Source: Evernia prunastri
Taxonomy: Eukaryota; Ascomycota; Lecanoromycetes; Lecanorales; Parmeliaceae
Direction of reading: 5' to 3'
Assembly: GCA_003184365.1 (NCBI GenBank)
Contig: NKYR01000001.1
Span: 496,001-560,000 of the forward strand
DNA: 64,000 nucleotides
Of the stretch, positions 11,501 to 22,839 are shown piece after piece. Position numbers and translations under genes: made by a program. Under the pieces are notes generated by a model, which saw only the letters and a list, made by a program, of their open reading frames with translations, did not search any database and was not told the origin of the DNA. Position 1 is the first letter of the stretch, and each line of letters opens with the position of its first letter.

Positions 11501-12130
11501 AAAATATTCGGATATCTGGGAGGCAAGAGATTTGTATGCTTTTCGGACGGGCGTCGGAGCTCGGTGATTGTAGATCCCTCTTGCAATGATGCAGACTTGC
11601 TACAAACAATTCTTCATTGCACAATTTCCTTCTCGCTCAATCTACTGTCATTGACATTAGTGGGTTGGATACTGAAAATATTTGAAGACAAGTCAAAGGT
11701 GTAACAGCCATCGTGTGGATCAAATCACATCGAAGGACCCAAATGAAGGAAGAAGCACGCCCTTTCCTGCCAGCCCTCTGATACAGGATCCGTTAGGTGT
11801 ATTCCGCATGATGACATTCGCAGTGGCAGAAGCTTGCATAAGTACAGGTGAAGACTATCCAATCAGACGCAAGTGCGACACTCAAGCTGACACCCCCTTT
11901 CCTCCAATATGCCCCGTTCTAGTCAACTAGGGTAGAGCACTTTTCTACATAACCAACGCTATCCCTCACCCTATCTCTCAGACTTTTGCGCACCAAATCC
12001 TCACCGTCACCAGTTCTTATTGGCTACTACCCTTCCATCTGCATTTCCAGCCTCGTCAAAAGTGGGGCACCCGCCAACACATCGGATCCCCAATCGGCAA
12101 GCGAAAGGGCGTTCACCTGCACAAATCGAC
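11501..12130. other. Intergenic region
   Basis: Nothing convincing is seen. It contains the nop1 3' end and the promoter and leader of the zinc-finger gene. Confidence 0.5.
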
Positions 12131-12988
12131 ATGGATTTCGCAATGGACGATCCCTTTGATTTCGACGCTTTCATCAATTGGCCCGATATTCCTGGCCCCG
12201 CGCATGATACTGCAGGGGGCGAGGATGGGTGAGAGGTTTTTTTTTATTGGCTGACCAGAGGGCACAGTGAAAAGCTGGCCGGTCCAGGCTCATCTCTTCC
12301 GGTTGGACGGCCCATGACGCAGGAACCACTTGAAAATGCCAGATTTGGCCAGGAGCAATCTCTAGCCGAAGCGATACCTAGCCACGGTGCCAACACTGCC
12401 GCCAATGGAGTTACTCACCAGGTCATCGCCGCTCCCACCTTATCACAAGATAGTGTCGACGCTTCACCAGAACTTGAAGCGTCGTCAAGTACGAACACTA
12501 GCAATACGTGTGCCTGCATAGTGTGTCTAGGAATAGGTACCACTGATTGCAGCAGCCATGGCCCTCTTCATTGTACATTCGCAGGCTGTGACTGGGTAAT
12601 AGAACGCTATGGACGTGTTGCCCAACAACATATGCAGCGTAACCATGTGAGGGACCATTATTGCCGTCAAGTCAGCCCTTTGGTCTGGAAATTTGTCTGC
12701 CCTATCGAGCCTTGCCGCTATAAGTCAAAGCGATGGCCGGACCTGCAACGCCACACCACCGCCAAGCACTGCAAAGATCTCGACAAGCTCGCATGCTCTG
12801 TGATCGGATGCAAGTACCATGGGGAAGGTAACGGCTTCACGCGTAAGGATAAATTCATAGCTCACTATAAGAGCATGCACCAGGGGCAGAAAGTTCCTGG
12901 CAAGGCCGTGCGAGCAATCAGGCCAGCTCCCGCTTCGTCCCACGGCGAAGCATCAGGGTCCAGCAGCATGGGTGCACAGGGGGAGTAG
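12131..12988 (+). CDS. C2H2-like zinc-finger protein
   Basis: Two exons, 12131-12228 and 12268-12988 (39-nt intron), give about 272 residues. The N-terminus is acidic (MDFAMDDPFDFDAF), like an activation region. The middle is low-complexity. The C-terminal third holds three Cys/His units: CTFAGCDWVIER with H..H, CPIEPCRYKSKRW with HTTAKH, and CSVIGCKYHGEG with HYKSMH. A cysteine cluster (CACIVCLGIGTTDC) precedes them. This pattern is typical of fungal DNA-binding C2H2 proteins, but no named ortholog is evident. An in-frame alternative acceptor at 12258 would leave an intron of only 30 nt. The tail is Ser/Gly rich. Confidence 0.65.
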
Positions 12989-14240
12989 GGAATTGATGGA
13001 CCGTCGTGCCCGCTACGGTATTCGAAGCATGGGATCAGGGAGATTGCGGGAGAGGGAATAAGGATGCTGGGTCGCTCGTGCAGGGGACAAATTGGTCATG
13101 ACAAGCCTTCTATGCTTGGATGATAGGGGCATCACATTCTTTGAGCGACTTCCAGTTTTTTGTTACTTTGATATCGTCTCCACCACTGTCCTTTTCGCAT
13201 ATTCTGGCGATGGCTTCTTTGCGGTAGATGACGATTGATCCTTGCGCAGACACACTCACTCTCTTTTGTAACGGCAGATATATCAATACACTTGCGTGAA
13301 CACAGTTACACCTGATCAACCAGTATCTCATTCACACTTGACTATTGCCCGAATAGCAAATACTCAGTGCTACACCCCAACTCTGGAAGGCATGGTTCAG
13401 GCAGCTGAAAGTATCATTGGAATGGCCCGTCGACTTAGCCACACAACAGCTCATCCACATGCCAAGCAACGACTTCATTTTCGCAAAGACTCCCACACCG
13501 ACCGCCGCTGACCAGTGAGAATTACCTCAGGCAATGGCAAGAGCGCACGACCTCAATTACGCAAGTTCCCCTACTACCAACAAATATGAAAATTAGGCTG
13601 GCGTCCCGTCTTCCCAGTACGCTAAATGCCAGCTACGAGCGTACATGTGGACCTTGGAAGGAAATTCTGGGCCGGTTGCCTTCTGCGATACTTGTTGGGC
13701 GATAAAGGGGTAACGTTGGGCAGAGTAGGTGACCATGTTGGAAAGCCAGAGGTGTTTTGCGGGGGGTCGAAGGCCCTAAGTAGAGAAATCATTTGGTATG
13801 CTATACTTGGTTGACTCTCAACGCTACACACTACGGACAGCCAGGGTCATTGACCTTCACTCAAGCATTCGTTTGTTTCGTTAGAGTCACATTTGGTTAA
13901 AGGTAAAGTGTAGCCGCATTCAGAAAGCATGAATGTCTATTTGAGTGTAGTTTCTACAGCCAAGTGGATAACAAGGAAGATGAGTCCTAGCTTGCTGATG
14001 CAGTAAAACCCAAGTACTGGCCTTTTTGGAAATTCCATCTATTGACCGCTTTCAATGTTTGGCAAGAGACAGGATTCTGCCAAGATGACGACAATTTATC
14101 CTATGTTTCGTGGATTGCTAATGTGCTGCATCAGACCTTACTCTCAGCTGCTTCGCACCCAGTTCCATTGTCTCTCATACCACGAAGGCTTCTGATCTTC
14201 ACTGAAGCTGCCGGCGACAACCATGGCTGGATAGCCACCC
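12989..14240. other. Gene-poor intergenic region
   Basis: Only short overlapping frames on both strands. The right end is the 3' flank of the minus-strand 2EXR-type gene. Confidence 0.45.
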
Positions 14241-15235
14241 TTACTCGTCTTCTCTACGGTAGCTCTCCACCCAGTCGTCATTGACTGCTGTCTGCTTTGC
14301 ACGCTGCTCGCTTGCAGCAGCTTCATGGCTAAAGCTTTCTTGGATGTCTTTGACGCATTGCTCTATCTCAGAACTCGACATCCACTCTCTCGTACTCTGT
14401 GTATTATAAACACGGCTATGCTGTATAGAGACCACTGCGAAGGAGGGTTGTGGGGCCGACAGCTTGAGGATAGAGTCGACCAGTTGGATCCTCGGGTATG
14501 GTATGGGCGTCGAGTTAAGGGATGGGAATACGAAGTCAAAGGTATAGAAGAAAAGTTCCACTTTCCGCAGGCCTTGCAGGGAATCCAGATTTGATTCGTT
14601 AAGATTGTCAAACAAGTCTGCATCTCTCACGATATGGTTCACGTCGAGGCGAACGGTCCGGATCAATGATTTCTGGCGCGGCGCCAGCGATAGCAAGGTC
14701 GGCAACATGATCCAGCTGTCCTCGAAGCAGAAAATGTTGGTTGACCACAGAATCGGGAAAGCCTCAAGGTGGGTCTGGCGGCAGGTGGAGAGCAGTCCGA
14801 GGTGCAGCGGCGCCGAAAAGCACGCAAGCTGTCGAGAATGAGTCCTCTCGTCTCGAGCACCGTCGCAGTCGCACACCAAGCCGAGGCGGCGTGATGCTCG
14901 TGGGCGAAGGTAGTAAGGATCGTTGGGGTAGACGTGCTTGTAGCCGAGTACATAGCCGTAGATCTTGATGCGAAGCTCGGCTGGCAAGCGTAGTAGAGGC
15001 GAGTCTTGAGTGTTTCTATCAAGATATCAGTAAATTTGAATTCGAGGCGGCATGGTGTGGACACATGCCTTGCTTCTATAGCGGCAAGTAAAAGATCGGT
15101 CCAGCGACTTTGCCTGCTTGATGCGGATCCGTTGTCCACAAACTTTTGCATTGTTTTCTCAAAGTCAATGTTGATATCGACCTCCTTCTTCTCTTTTTGT
15201 TTCGTCATTGCTGACGTTGACCTGGATCTTGACAT
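14241..15235 (-). CDS. 2EXR/DUF7730-type protein
   Basis: Exons 15235-15069 and 15015-14241 give 313 residues. The signature is SPLLRLPAELRIKIYGYVLG at about residues 60-79, the F-box-like N-terminal motif of a large family of uncharacterised ascomycete proteins. A conserved CRQTHLEAFPILWSTN follows, typical of the same family. The two frames are joined by a 53-nt intron with a GC donor (AAG then GCATGT), a TACTGAT branch-like site and a TAG acceptor. Without it the family motif would be split from its upstream sequence by a stop. The N-terminus is basic and disordered. Function is unknown; the family is often compared with F-box proteins. Confidence 0.75.
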
Positions 15236-16764
15236 CTTGTCAGTGAACTTGTTGTTCTGAGTTCATGAACGTGTTGTTTAAGGCTAACAGTGACGAGGGC
15301 TAGAGGTACTTCACAACGCTAGTGTCAACAGCAGTGAATCTCTTCACAGAATATTCAACACTGAGTTATTCTGCATCCTGCGTATAATGTGGTCTGCTAC
15401 TAGCTAAGTCGTCTTTGTCTTTTCCCGAAGACATGAGTATGTTAGACCGGTTCTCACACATGTCACAAAACAACACTGGGGAGTTGTCTTCCCATTTCTG
15501 GCATGCAACTGTACAGCCGTATTTATCCCTTAATGGACACACTGACTACTTGCCCTAGGTACTTAACACTGCAGATTGATATCTGTCTCAGGAATCTTGT
15601 TGGCCGGGACTTCCATTCCTTACTGCCCAGATCATAATACCACTCCATATTGATGACGGCGGCCGTAATGGCCAGCTCAATATCCTAGCTTCACCTTACC
15701 AAAATCCTCCACAAGATAACAATAGCTCTACCTCTGACGTCAAATGACTCGTGATGCCTGCAAAATTAGCATACGCAGCACCTTCATTGATCTTGAGCGC
15801 CAAAAAAGGAGTCTACCTATGTGGCATTTGAACTTTGCCCGTTTCCCCAAACTAGATTTCAACAGCCGGAACTCTTACAGAATGGCTGGTTTCGAGTCAG
15901 CCAAGCCGAGACCGGTCATAGGTAGAGGAACACTAATCTTCTCCACACTCCACCGCCATCCTTTGAACCGGGAGATCCTACTACACATCTACCCAAGTCG
16001 GGGGTTGCGACCTAGCTGGGTTTCGGACAGGGACTCACTCCAAGCAGTCAGGAAGGATTCGCACGGCGAAGATGGGGTGGACTGCGTGGTTCTCGCACCT
16101 AAGGTGGCACATCCTTCCGGTCTTTCGAGAGGTCAAGACCAAAGGATTTGGCTGGCTGGTGGCGGGCTTGGACGTAAGTATCGTCACGATCAATCTTCCC
16201 CACGCTTTAAACCACAAGCTCAGATTTGAAACTGCAATGACACATCTCGTGCGTTCCTTGGATTTTCAGAGTAGGCGCTCTTAGCTGCGTGTCTTTCCGG
16301 TAGTCCTTTCCCATCGTCTCTAAGCATGCTGTTAGTCGACTAGTAGTTCGCTGAGCCGCATAAAGCTTCTTGGATGTTGGATACATGACACTTGTTGGAC
16401 GACGAAGGTGAGTTGATACAGCACATCGCTCCTGATAATTCAGCTAGTCTTATAATTGAGTTTACGCCTTTCCTGATGACAATTTGGATCCCCACGCAAC
16501 ATGCATGCTCTTACAATCTGTACACCTTTCTCAAGTTCTCTTGCGTTCAATGCCAATTTATCAAGCGATCCGACACCAAAGTAGAGCTGATGACCGTTGT
16601 TTTCAAAGTCCAGAGCTGAATGGGAAAGGACAGAGTCTTGGTCATTCCCACCGTTGCTGCGGGAAAATTCTCTCTCCCAGTGCCATTCTATCCTTCAGCT
16701 CTCGCCTCTCATCTCTAGCACGGGAAGCTGCAGTCCATATTGTTCACCTGTCACATATCAGTGT
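15236..16764. other. Intergenic region, possible unresolved exon
   Basis: A plus-strand frame stays open from about 15968 to 16284. It contains a coding-like stretch with Trp/Phe-rich segments and a strong GTAAGT donor at 16174. I could not build a full gene, so none is called. Confidence 0.3.
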
Positions 16765-18111
16765 CTAAACATTAACCAGGAAGAATGGACGGTTCAAACA
16801 TACCGCATTCTGATTTCCAAACCTCAAGCCGCAGACAGGCCCATCTCTGGGGTCCCATCCACCAACAGTGCATGAGCCACCGCCGTTTGGCGTCTTGCTC
16901 TGCCAGCTCAGGGTCCCGTAGGTGAATTGCACGTAGTCGTTCTCGTGCTCGCCGGTGATGATGAGCGGGTTCGGCAACTTGCTGCTGAAGGAATAGGAAT
17001 TACCAGCGTCCATGGCGTAGCCGATCGGATGGTCGTTGTCGTTGACAGTTTGGCCGATGATGGCTTTGTTGTTGTCCTTCATGACGACGTTCCCGTACAG
17101 GTTGTTGCCGTAGTTGGCATCGCAGTCTTGGGTTTCCGTTAGGTGGAAGGAGCATGTGCCAGTGGCGTAAGGTGGGGGTGGTGGCGGAGGTGGCGGTGGT
17201 GCAGGAGCCGCGCTTGTCGCCTGCGTGCCAGCAGCTGTACTCGCGGTCGCGGTGGGTGGGTTGTCGAGTGCTGGGACTCCGGTTAAGATGCGGCGGTTGC
17301 AGGTCTTGTCCCAGTATGTGCCGATGGTGACAAGCATCCAATTGTCTGCATTTTCCAGGGCCTGATCCCCGTCATTGCGGGCCAAGTTGTAGCAATCCAC
17401 GGAGCCATATTTCTCGCCCGCGGATTGGAAAGGTGCCTGTATGTTGTCGCACACTCCAAGATGGAGGAATTCGTGGAGCAAAGTTGCAGCTGGCGTTTCG
17501 AATTCTTCAACGGTCCGATCCTTGTCGCCGCAGTTGTTCAGCATGTCCGAAGTGCTTGGGAAATTGGTGTTGTCGAACCACGGATCGCAAAGGTTGATGG
17601 TACCAGTTTCGGTGTCCTCGTCCCAGACCGTGTGAGCGTAGGAGCTACCATCTTGTCCGTTACCTGCCTTGCATTCGTCATCCTGCACGCAGGTGACAAT
17701 AGCAGTCTGATCATTGTTCGAGCCGAAGCCTATTACAGGAGCGTAGTAATCGTTCTTGTAGGCGTTCACTTGATCATCATCCTGGTTGTCATCCGGAACC
17801 CAGGCTTTGAAGTAGATGCTGGTTTTTGAAATGCTGGATGAGGCGTCGGAGGCGATATTTGACATCGCGCGGATTTCGGAATTGACTCGATCCGCACGAG
17901 TGCTGTCACTTGTACATTGATTGGTCCATTTTCGCTTTGGCAAGCTGGAACTAATGATGTGAGTACACAAAGGCTGTTTCAACAGGAAAAGTACTTACAG
18001 TCTCGATTCAAGAATCGCACGATCTGCTGAGGGCGATGCATGACTAGGTGTGGTACACATATATATAGCTAAGCTGATGAAAGCAGCAATGTTGATAGTT
18101 TGGTTGACCAT
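16765..18111 (-). CDS. Secreted M35-like metalloprotease with extra C-terminal domain
   Basis: Exons 18111-17999 and 17944-16765 give 430 residues. The N-terminus is a signal peptide (hydrophobic INIAAFISLAIYM), and a KR site just after the intron (LLPKRKW) looks like a Kex2 cleavage point. The zinc motif HEFLH lies at about 195-199. It is followed by a YG...LA...NADNW pattern, as in deuterolysin/lysine-specific metalloendopeptidase relatives (M35/aspzincin clan). A proline-rich linker (ten consecutive Pro) near residue 290 leads to a separate C-terminal domain with several Cys, the motif GEHENDYVQFTYG and GGWDPRDGP. I know that domain only as an uncharacterised module of fungal secreted proteins. 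The last codons could instead be spliced through a 39-nt GTATGT...TTTAG intron, giving another ending. Confidence 0.75.
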
Positions 18112-18228
18112 GTTGGAGACGGAAGAGGTCTGGAGTAGAAATTTGTAGAAACGAAGCGTTCGGAATATGTCTGTGGTGGCCGTTATGCTGAGATTGAAAA
18201 TGTAATACTGGAATGGGCCCACAGGAGG

Positions 18229-18236
18229 CTTTTATA
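18229..18236 (-). promoter_or_regulatory. TATA-like box of the M35-like gene
   Basis: TATAAAAG on the minus strand, about 120 bp upstream of the protease ATG at 18111. Position and sequence fit a TATA box; no experimental support is available. Confidence 0.4.
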
Positions 18237-20329
18237 CATATTCAGACCTTGCCTCGAAGCCTTCTTCACCAACGTAACCACACTAGAGTCACCCGCCCTA
18301 GTCACGGACATCTTACATATGGCGCAAGTGTTGGAAGGTGACATAACTGAAAGCTATGCCCGTCGCCCAGGAAATTAGCAAAGGTTGGGAACTTGATGGA
18401 TCTTGAGGGTTCCAACTCGTAATTACCAGCTTAGGCCGCGTAAAACTTCGCCTATGCGATTGGTAATGCTTCTCATTCTTGAGCAATAGGTGGCTCATAC
18501 CTCCCATACGTTTCAGAGTCGACAAATCTTCAAGGACTGTCTGACAGCTGTGTGGCATGAACGTTACAGGTTTCTTCAGGTCTTGGATGAGGAGGTTGTT
18601 GGTTTCAAGATGACGACCAGCATGGCAACTGGATTGCAGTGATGTCTCCAGCCGGCTGTGAAGGACCCATGATAGACTCGAAGCATCTTGAAGAGGCGCG
18701 GTGAAGGATTCAAGTCGAAACATGAGATTGGACAAGCCAAGCGTATGAGCGCTTTATGATATCCCATGGAAGGAATCCCAAAAAGAGTAGATGTCATTGT
18801 CAAACCTTTCGACATACTGTATAACGTTTAGATCTGTAGTGCTTTTACTAGTATGAAATGCGGTTTGTACACTGTAGCAGAAGATTCTAACATGTTCTCG
18901 TGTTGGAGACTGTCAAGTTGTGCTTTCTGAAGCAATAAGCAAAAATGGACTAATTCCAAAAAAAGAAATCCGGCCAGAGCTCCAAAGCTAAATACGAAGC
19001 TGAATACGAAGGATAGGGCCGGAGACTAGGAACGGAGTATTATCACACTCGGATTGTACCGGCTAGCTCAGCCGCATCACTCACGCAATGACGACGGACT
19101 GTCTCGAAATCATGATGGATGCTGTTCCCTACCTGAGATGTGTGAAACAGGAGTGCAACGAGAAAGATACTGTACCACAGTCGGCGAGCTAGGATTAGGA
19201 ATCGTTGAAAGCCTTGAATTGTACAAGTTCAGGACGCAAATGCCAGATAGGATCGACTGTCCGAACTGCTTCTACCTATTCCATTCTCATGCCTGTCTGT
19301 CATGTTCGAAGACGAGTATGCTTTTTGAATCCGATGTCGTCCGGTATACAAATGCTAGATAGGGAGTGTGCGAATCAGATACTCGTACTGGTGCTCAAAA
19401 GATGTTGGACTGTTCGTCGCAAGTTGATGTAGGATGATGTTTCGGGCAATGGCCATGTGTCTCATCAATCATCATGCTCCGGCACTTCCCAAGGAGATGT
19501 CTCCTGAGGTACAGTAGCCGAGGCAGTGCTGGTTTAGCAGGAGAACTTAGCACAAGTAAGGTAAGGTAATCGTAGCCCCTACTATTCGCTTCGCTCAGAA
19601 AGCGAATACCTTAGTGGGGCTACGATTAAGGTGTAAGGTAAGGTATGTTGTAGCAGGAGGCAGACTGTTGGGTAAGTGGATACCCACCAGACCTAAGTAA
19701 TCAGTGGTAGTGCCGGTAGATTAATAATCGTCTCATGAGCCTCTGCCGAAAACTGCCGTTGCTGTGGCTGTCCTGCCTATTTTAGAGTAATCTTCAAGCT
19801 TCCTTTGCGAGGGCAACACGTCATAACTTATACGGTACCAGGTACCTAGATACATGATAAAACCCAATTATAATAAATTAAGGCAATTCAATTAAATGTC
19901 AGATTTACTCTATACCTTCCTTCCATACTTTAGTTGTAATACATAGTACAATTCGGCAGTAGAGGAACCATTGCATGCGATGATGATGATGCTGCTGCTA
20001 CCTCCGCCACCCGCAAAGCAAGGTACTTTACTTTCTGTTTTTGTTTCCGACCCGATGACCATTGAAGGCACAGCCCCTAAACTAAAGTGCCCTGTCCCCG
20101 GTACCAACACATGTCACATGTCACATATGAGGGGCATCAAACCTCGCTCCTTCTAGTTGGACCGGATCTCAGCTCAGCTTACCATCAGCAACCGTAATTC
20201 AACAATCCCCCTGACATCGACCACGTCCCTTTGCGCAGAGAATAGGGCGGGACCAACGTAAGCTCTTGTTAATCCTTGGGCCCTTCGAATACGTGAAGGA
20301 CATTTCTCCTCTTTACAATACCCCAAAGT
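18237..20329. other. Long gene-poor stretch
   Basis: A 140-codon minus-strand frame at 18313-18735 has acceptable composition but no recognisable domain or splice support. A perfect-looking hairpin lies at 19567-19628. The rest is A/T-rich spacer. Confidence 0.4.
19567..19628. repeat. Hairpin-forming inverted repeat with flanking GTAAGG repeats
   Basis: The arms TAATCGTAGCCCC and GGGGCTACGATTA extend, with small gaps, to ATTCGCTT and AAGCGAAT around a loop of about 7 bases. The direct repeat GTAAGGTAAGGTA lies on each side (19556-19568 and 19633-19645), which could be a target-site duplication or simple-sequence coincidence. Confidence 0.75.
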
Positions 20330-21232
20330 ATGGAAAGTCGGCCGCAGACACAACAAAACACGTCGTCAGATACACTAGAAGCCGGCTGCGACGATGTGGA
20401 TATAGCCACTCCGACGGCACCAGACACAGATAGGGCTGCCTGGATGAAGAAGATGCAAGCACGCAAAGAACGCATGGCAGACCGTGCGCGCGAAGAAGCC
20501 AAACCACTAGAATACAACCCAAGTCAGCAGTATGTGTTGTGACATCGTGCATCCAGTCTCGTCTTCTTCTTACTCAAGAATCTCAAAGCTCAAATAATCG
20601 CCCCCGCTTCTCTCTATCGTTCAGCGGTCCAACAGTCATCTCATCCCAGATCACCCACTACCCTCTGAAAGCAACCGTTCACTATCACCTCGACCCGTCC
20701 GTCACGGACCTTACACAACAGCAAACTGTAACTTTCAGTACGCGCTCCACCCCTCTTGCTCAGAACGAGCAGCTTGAGTTCTGTTGTAAGCTCTACTCAT
20801 CCCCCTCCCTCGACTTTGATTCTATCGTCGTTTTCCGACGGAGCAGGACATTAGTGCGTCCGGACAGGACCAAACCACGCGATCCCAAGCTTCCCATCAC
20901 CCCAGAAAGAGGCTTTGTGCAGGTTGCTCCTGGCCAGGACGTAGTCTTCGAGTTGAATCTGAAATTGGATTATTGGCTCCGGGAGCTGCAACCCGGGAAT
21001 TCATATACGCTGCAGTTTGCGGGGAAAGAGGACGTGATCCAATATTGGCGGTATGGTTCTTTGCAGGTTAGTCATATGGCGGTGTAGGATGTGGTTGGTT
21101 TGGGGGGTCTTTTGCTTACAGCCTGCGTGCCAGGAACTGGATGGACAGACGTACGATCTTGATGAGGATGGAGGACCAGGCAAAGGGATTACGCTTACTC
21201 ACTCGAACCACATTACCTTCTCAGTTGAGTGA
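20330..21232 (+). CDS. Conserved-looking protein of unknown function
   Basis: Exons 20330-20529, 20589-21066 and 21122-21232 give 262 residues. Introns of 59 and 55 nt have GTATGT and GTTAGT donors and keep frame. The N-terminal 66 residues are charged and probably helical (MKKMQARKERMADRAREEAK). The rest looks beta-rich, with alternating hydrophobics (ATVHYHLDPS, DVVFELNLKLDYWLRELQPG). No signal peptide or membrane segment is seen. I do not recognise a named family. The continuous frame across two good introns makes it a likely real gene. Confidence 0.65.
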
Positions 21233-21947
21233 AAAGGAATGTATGTTTGACTAGGTGGGGTCACTGGCTTACTCGTATTGTGCTGAATCTTGGAAACCAG
21301 GAAAAATGGCCAGGAACGCTGAGTAGGCTAGCTGACACGCCAGGTGGGCGGATGGCAATCTATCTATAGCTATAATATCGGCCGTATATGTTTGGTCTTT
21401 GAGAGAGCTATCGTTCACAATGTACTCTTCGCTGCACACCTGAAAAAGGCGAAAAATTCCCGAGTCTTTGCACATAGAAGGGGATCTAGTGACACGCGAT
21501 TGAATCAAACCCTTGGGTTGGTTGATAGATGAAGGAGCGACTTGTTTAATGCAAGCATCTTCTCGTAAGATGGATTGATGCAGTCGATTTCAGATTCTGA
21601 TTTTGAGAGAACCCGGATCATTGCGCATAGGTAGTGAAAGGAATCATTATTTATTATAACCGACGATTGGTCTACAGACCACAACAAAACTAAGCACAAC
21701 GAGTACACCGCGCCAGGTTCGCTTCCTCCTCCTCGCCCACCCTTCCCGCCTTTGATTTCAGCGGTCTCCCGGCAAGTTCATTGATACCCCTCCAACGCCT
21801 TCTGAGTCCAGTCCCACAGCTCTTCGGCCAACCTGGGATCCTTGGACAGTTTGTCGTGCGACCTCATAGCCGTAAAAAAACGACCATCTATCACGCTCCC
21901 AATCCCCTCCTCCCACCTCCAGCGACGTCTCAAAGGCCGACCAGCCA
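21233..21947. other. Convergent intergenic region
   Basis: Spacer between two converging genes; no supported feature. Confidence 0.5.
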
Positions 21948-22839
21948 CTACAACCCATGATCCCACGTCAAACCTCGCGGGTTCCCGTTGCGTCTCACGC
22001 ACTTCGGAAAATGCTCCCTGACGTGAGATTTCTGTCCGAACAGCGAGCCGCAGATCGGGCAGGCCAAGTCCAGCGTCGCTCCATGGCGGGCGTGGCTCGG
22101 TCTGGTATGTGGCGCCTGTCCGGGTCCGAGCTTCGAAGGGACGACGACCCCGTTGACAGCGGCGAGGGCGTCGCGCATCTTGATCATGCGGTGGGACGCC
22201 ACGTCGTTTTTGGAGCTGCGTCGCTTGGATCCGGCTTCCCAGCGGAGGCCAGACGGGTTGCCGTTTCTGGCCACGCAGGCGACGAAGTGCAGACGGATGT
22301 CCGCGCTGCGGTCGTAGTCGGTGCGGCAGATGGGGCAGAATTTGGTGCGGAGCCCTCTGTCCTTTGATTGGACGCCGGATGGCTTGATGGGCTCCTGGCC
22401 TGGGGCCAGTGCTGATGGTATGACGACTCCATCAACTGCTGCCAGTCTGGCAGCGTAATCGGCGGCAAGGGCGGCGGCATCTCCAGTCGGGGCCAACGCC
22501 TGAGCTTGGGCGTTGCTGTGGTGAGCGGGTGGTGGGATCAAGGGAGCCTAATTGCCATCAGCTACCTGAGTAATGCAGGTAAAAAGGAAGATGCAAGCTC
22601 ACATAACAGCTCGTGGCGGGTGCCACGCCTCGGACTATGGGCGTGAACTGTGGTGTAGGATAAGTAAATGAGGGCAAGGGCCTCACAAACGTGGGCAGAG
22701 GCATCTGAGGCCCGTGATAGCGCCCATAAGTGTTGAACAGGGGACTCGGCGTCCTCTGATCAAGGAGATGCTGGTCCATCTCGACGTCTTCGCTGTCTTG
22801 TGGTGGATAGGAACGATCTTGGACTCCTTTATCCGACAT
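21948..22839 (-). CDS. Protein with two copies of a C2HC zinc-finger module
   Basis: Exons 22839-22603 and 22547-21948 (55-nt intron, GTGAGC donor, GCTGATG branch) give 278 residues. The N-terminal 80 residues are Pro-rich and disordered. Two modules of about 70-75 residues follow. Each starts with LAAV.GVV.PS.L.PGQ.P and then has C..C with a spaced His and Cys (CPICRTDYDRSADIRLHFVAC; CPICGSLFGQKSHVREHFPKC cut at the shared core). Each ends RNGNP.GL.W. The CX2C...HX4C spacing suggests a zinc-binding C2HC fold. The GNP.G..W tail is a signature I associate only with uncharacterised ascomycete proteins. Ligand and role are unknown; nuclear function is an inference from the zinc module. Confidence 0.7.

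Noticed and set aside
18313..18735. 140-codon minus-strand frame
   Set aside because: Acceptable composition but no family match I can name, and no neighbouring exon; kept only as a remark.
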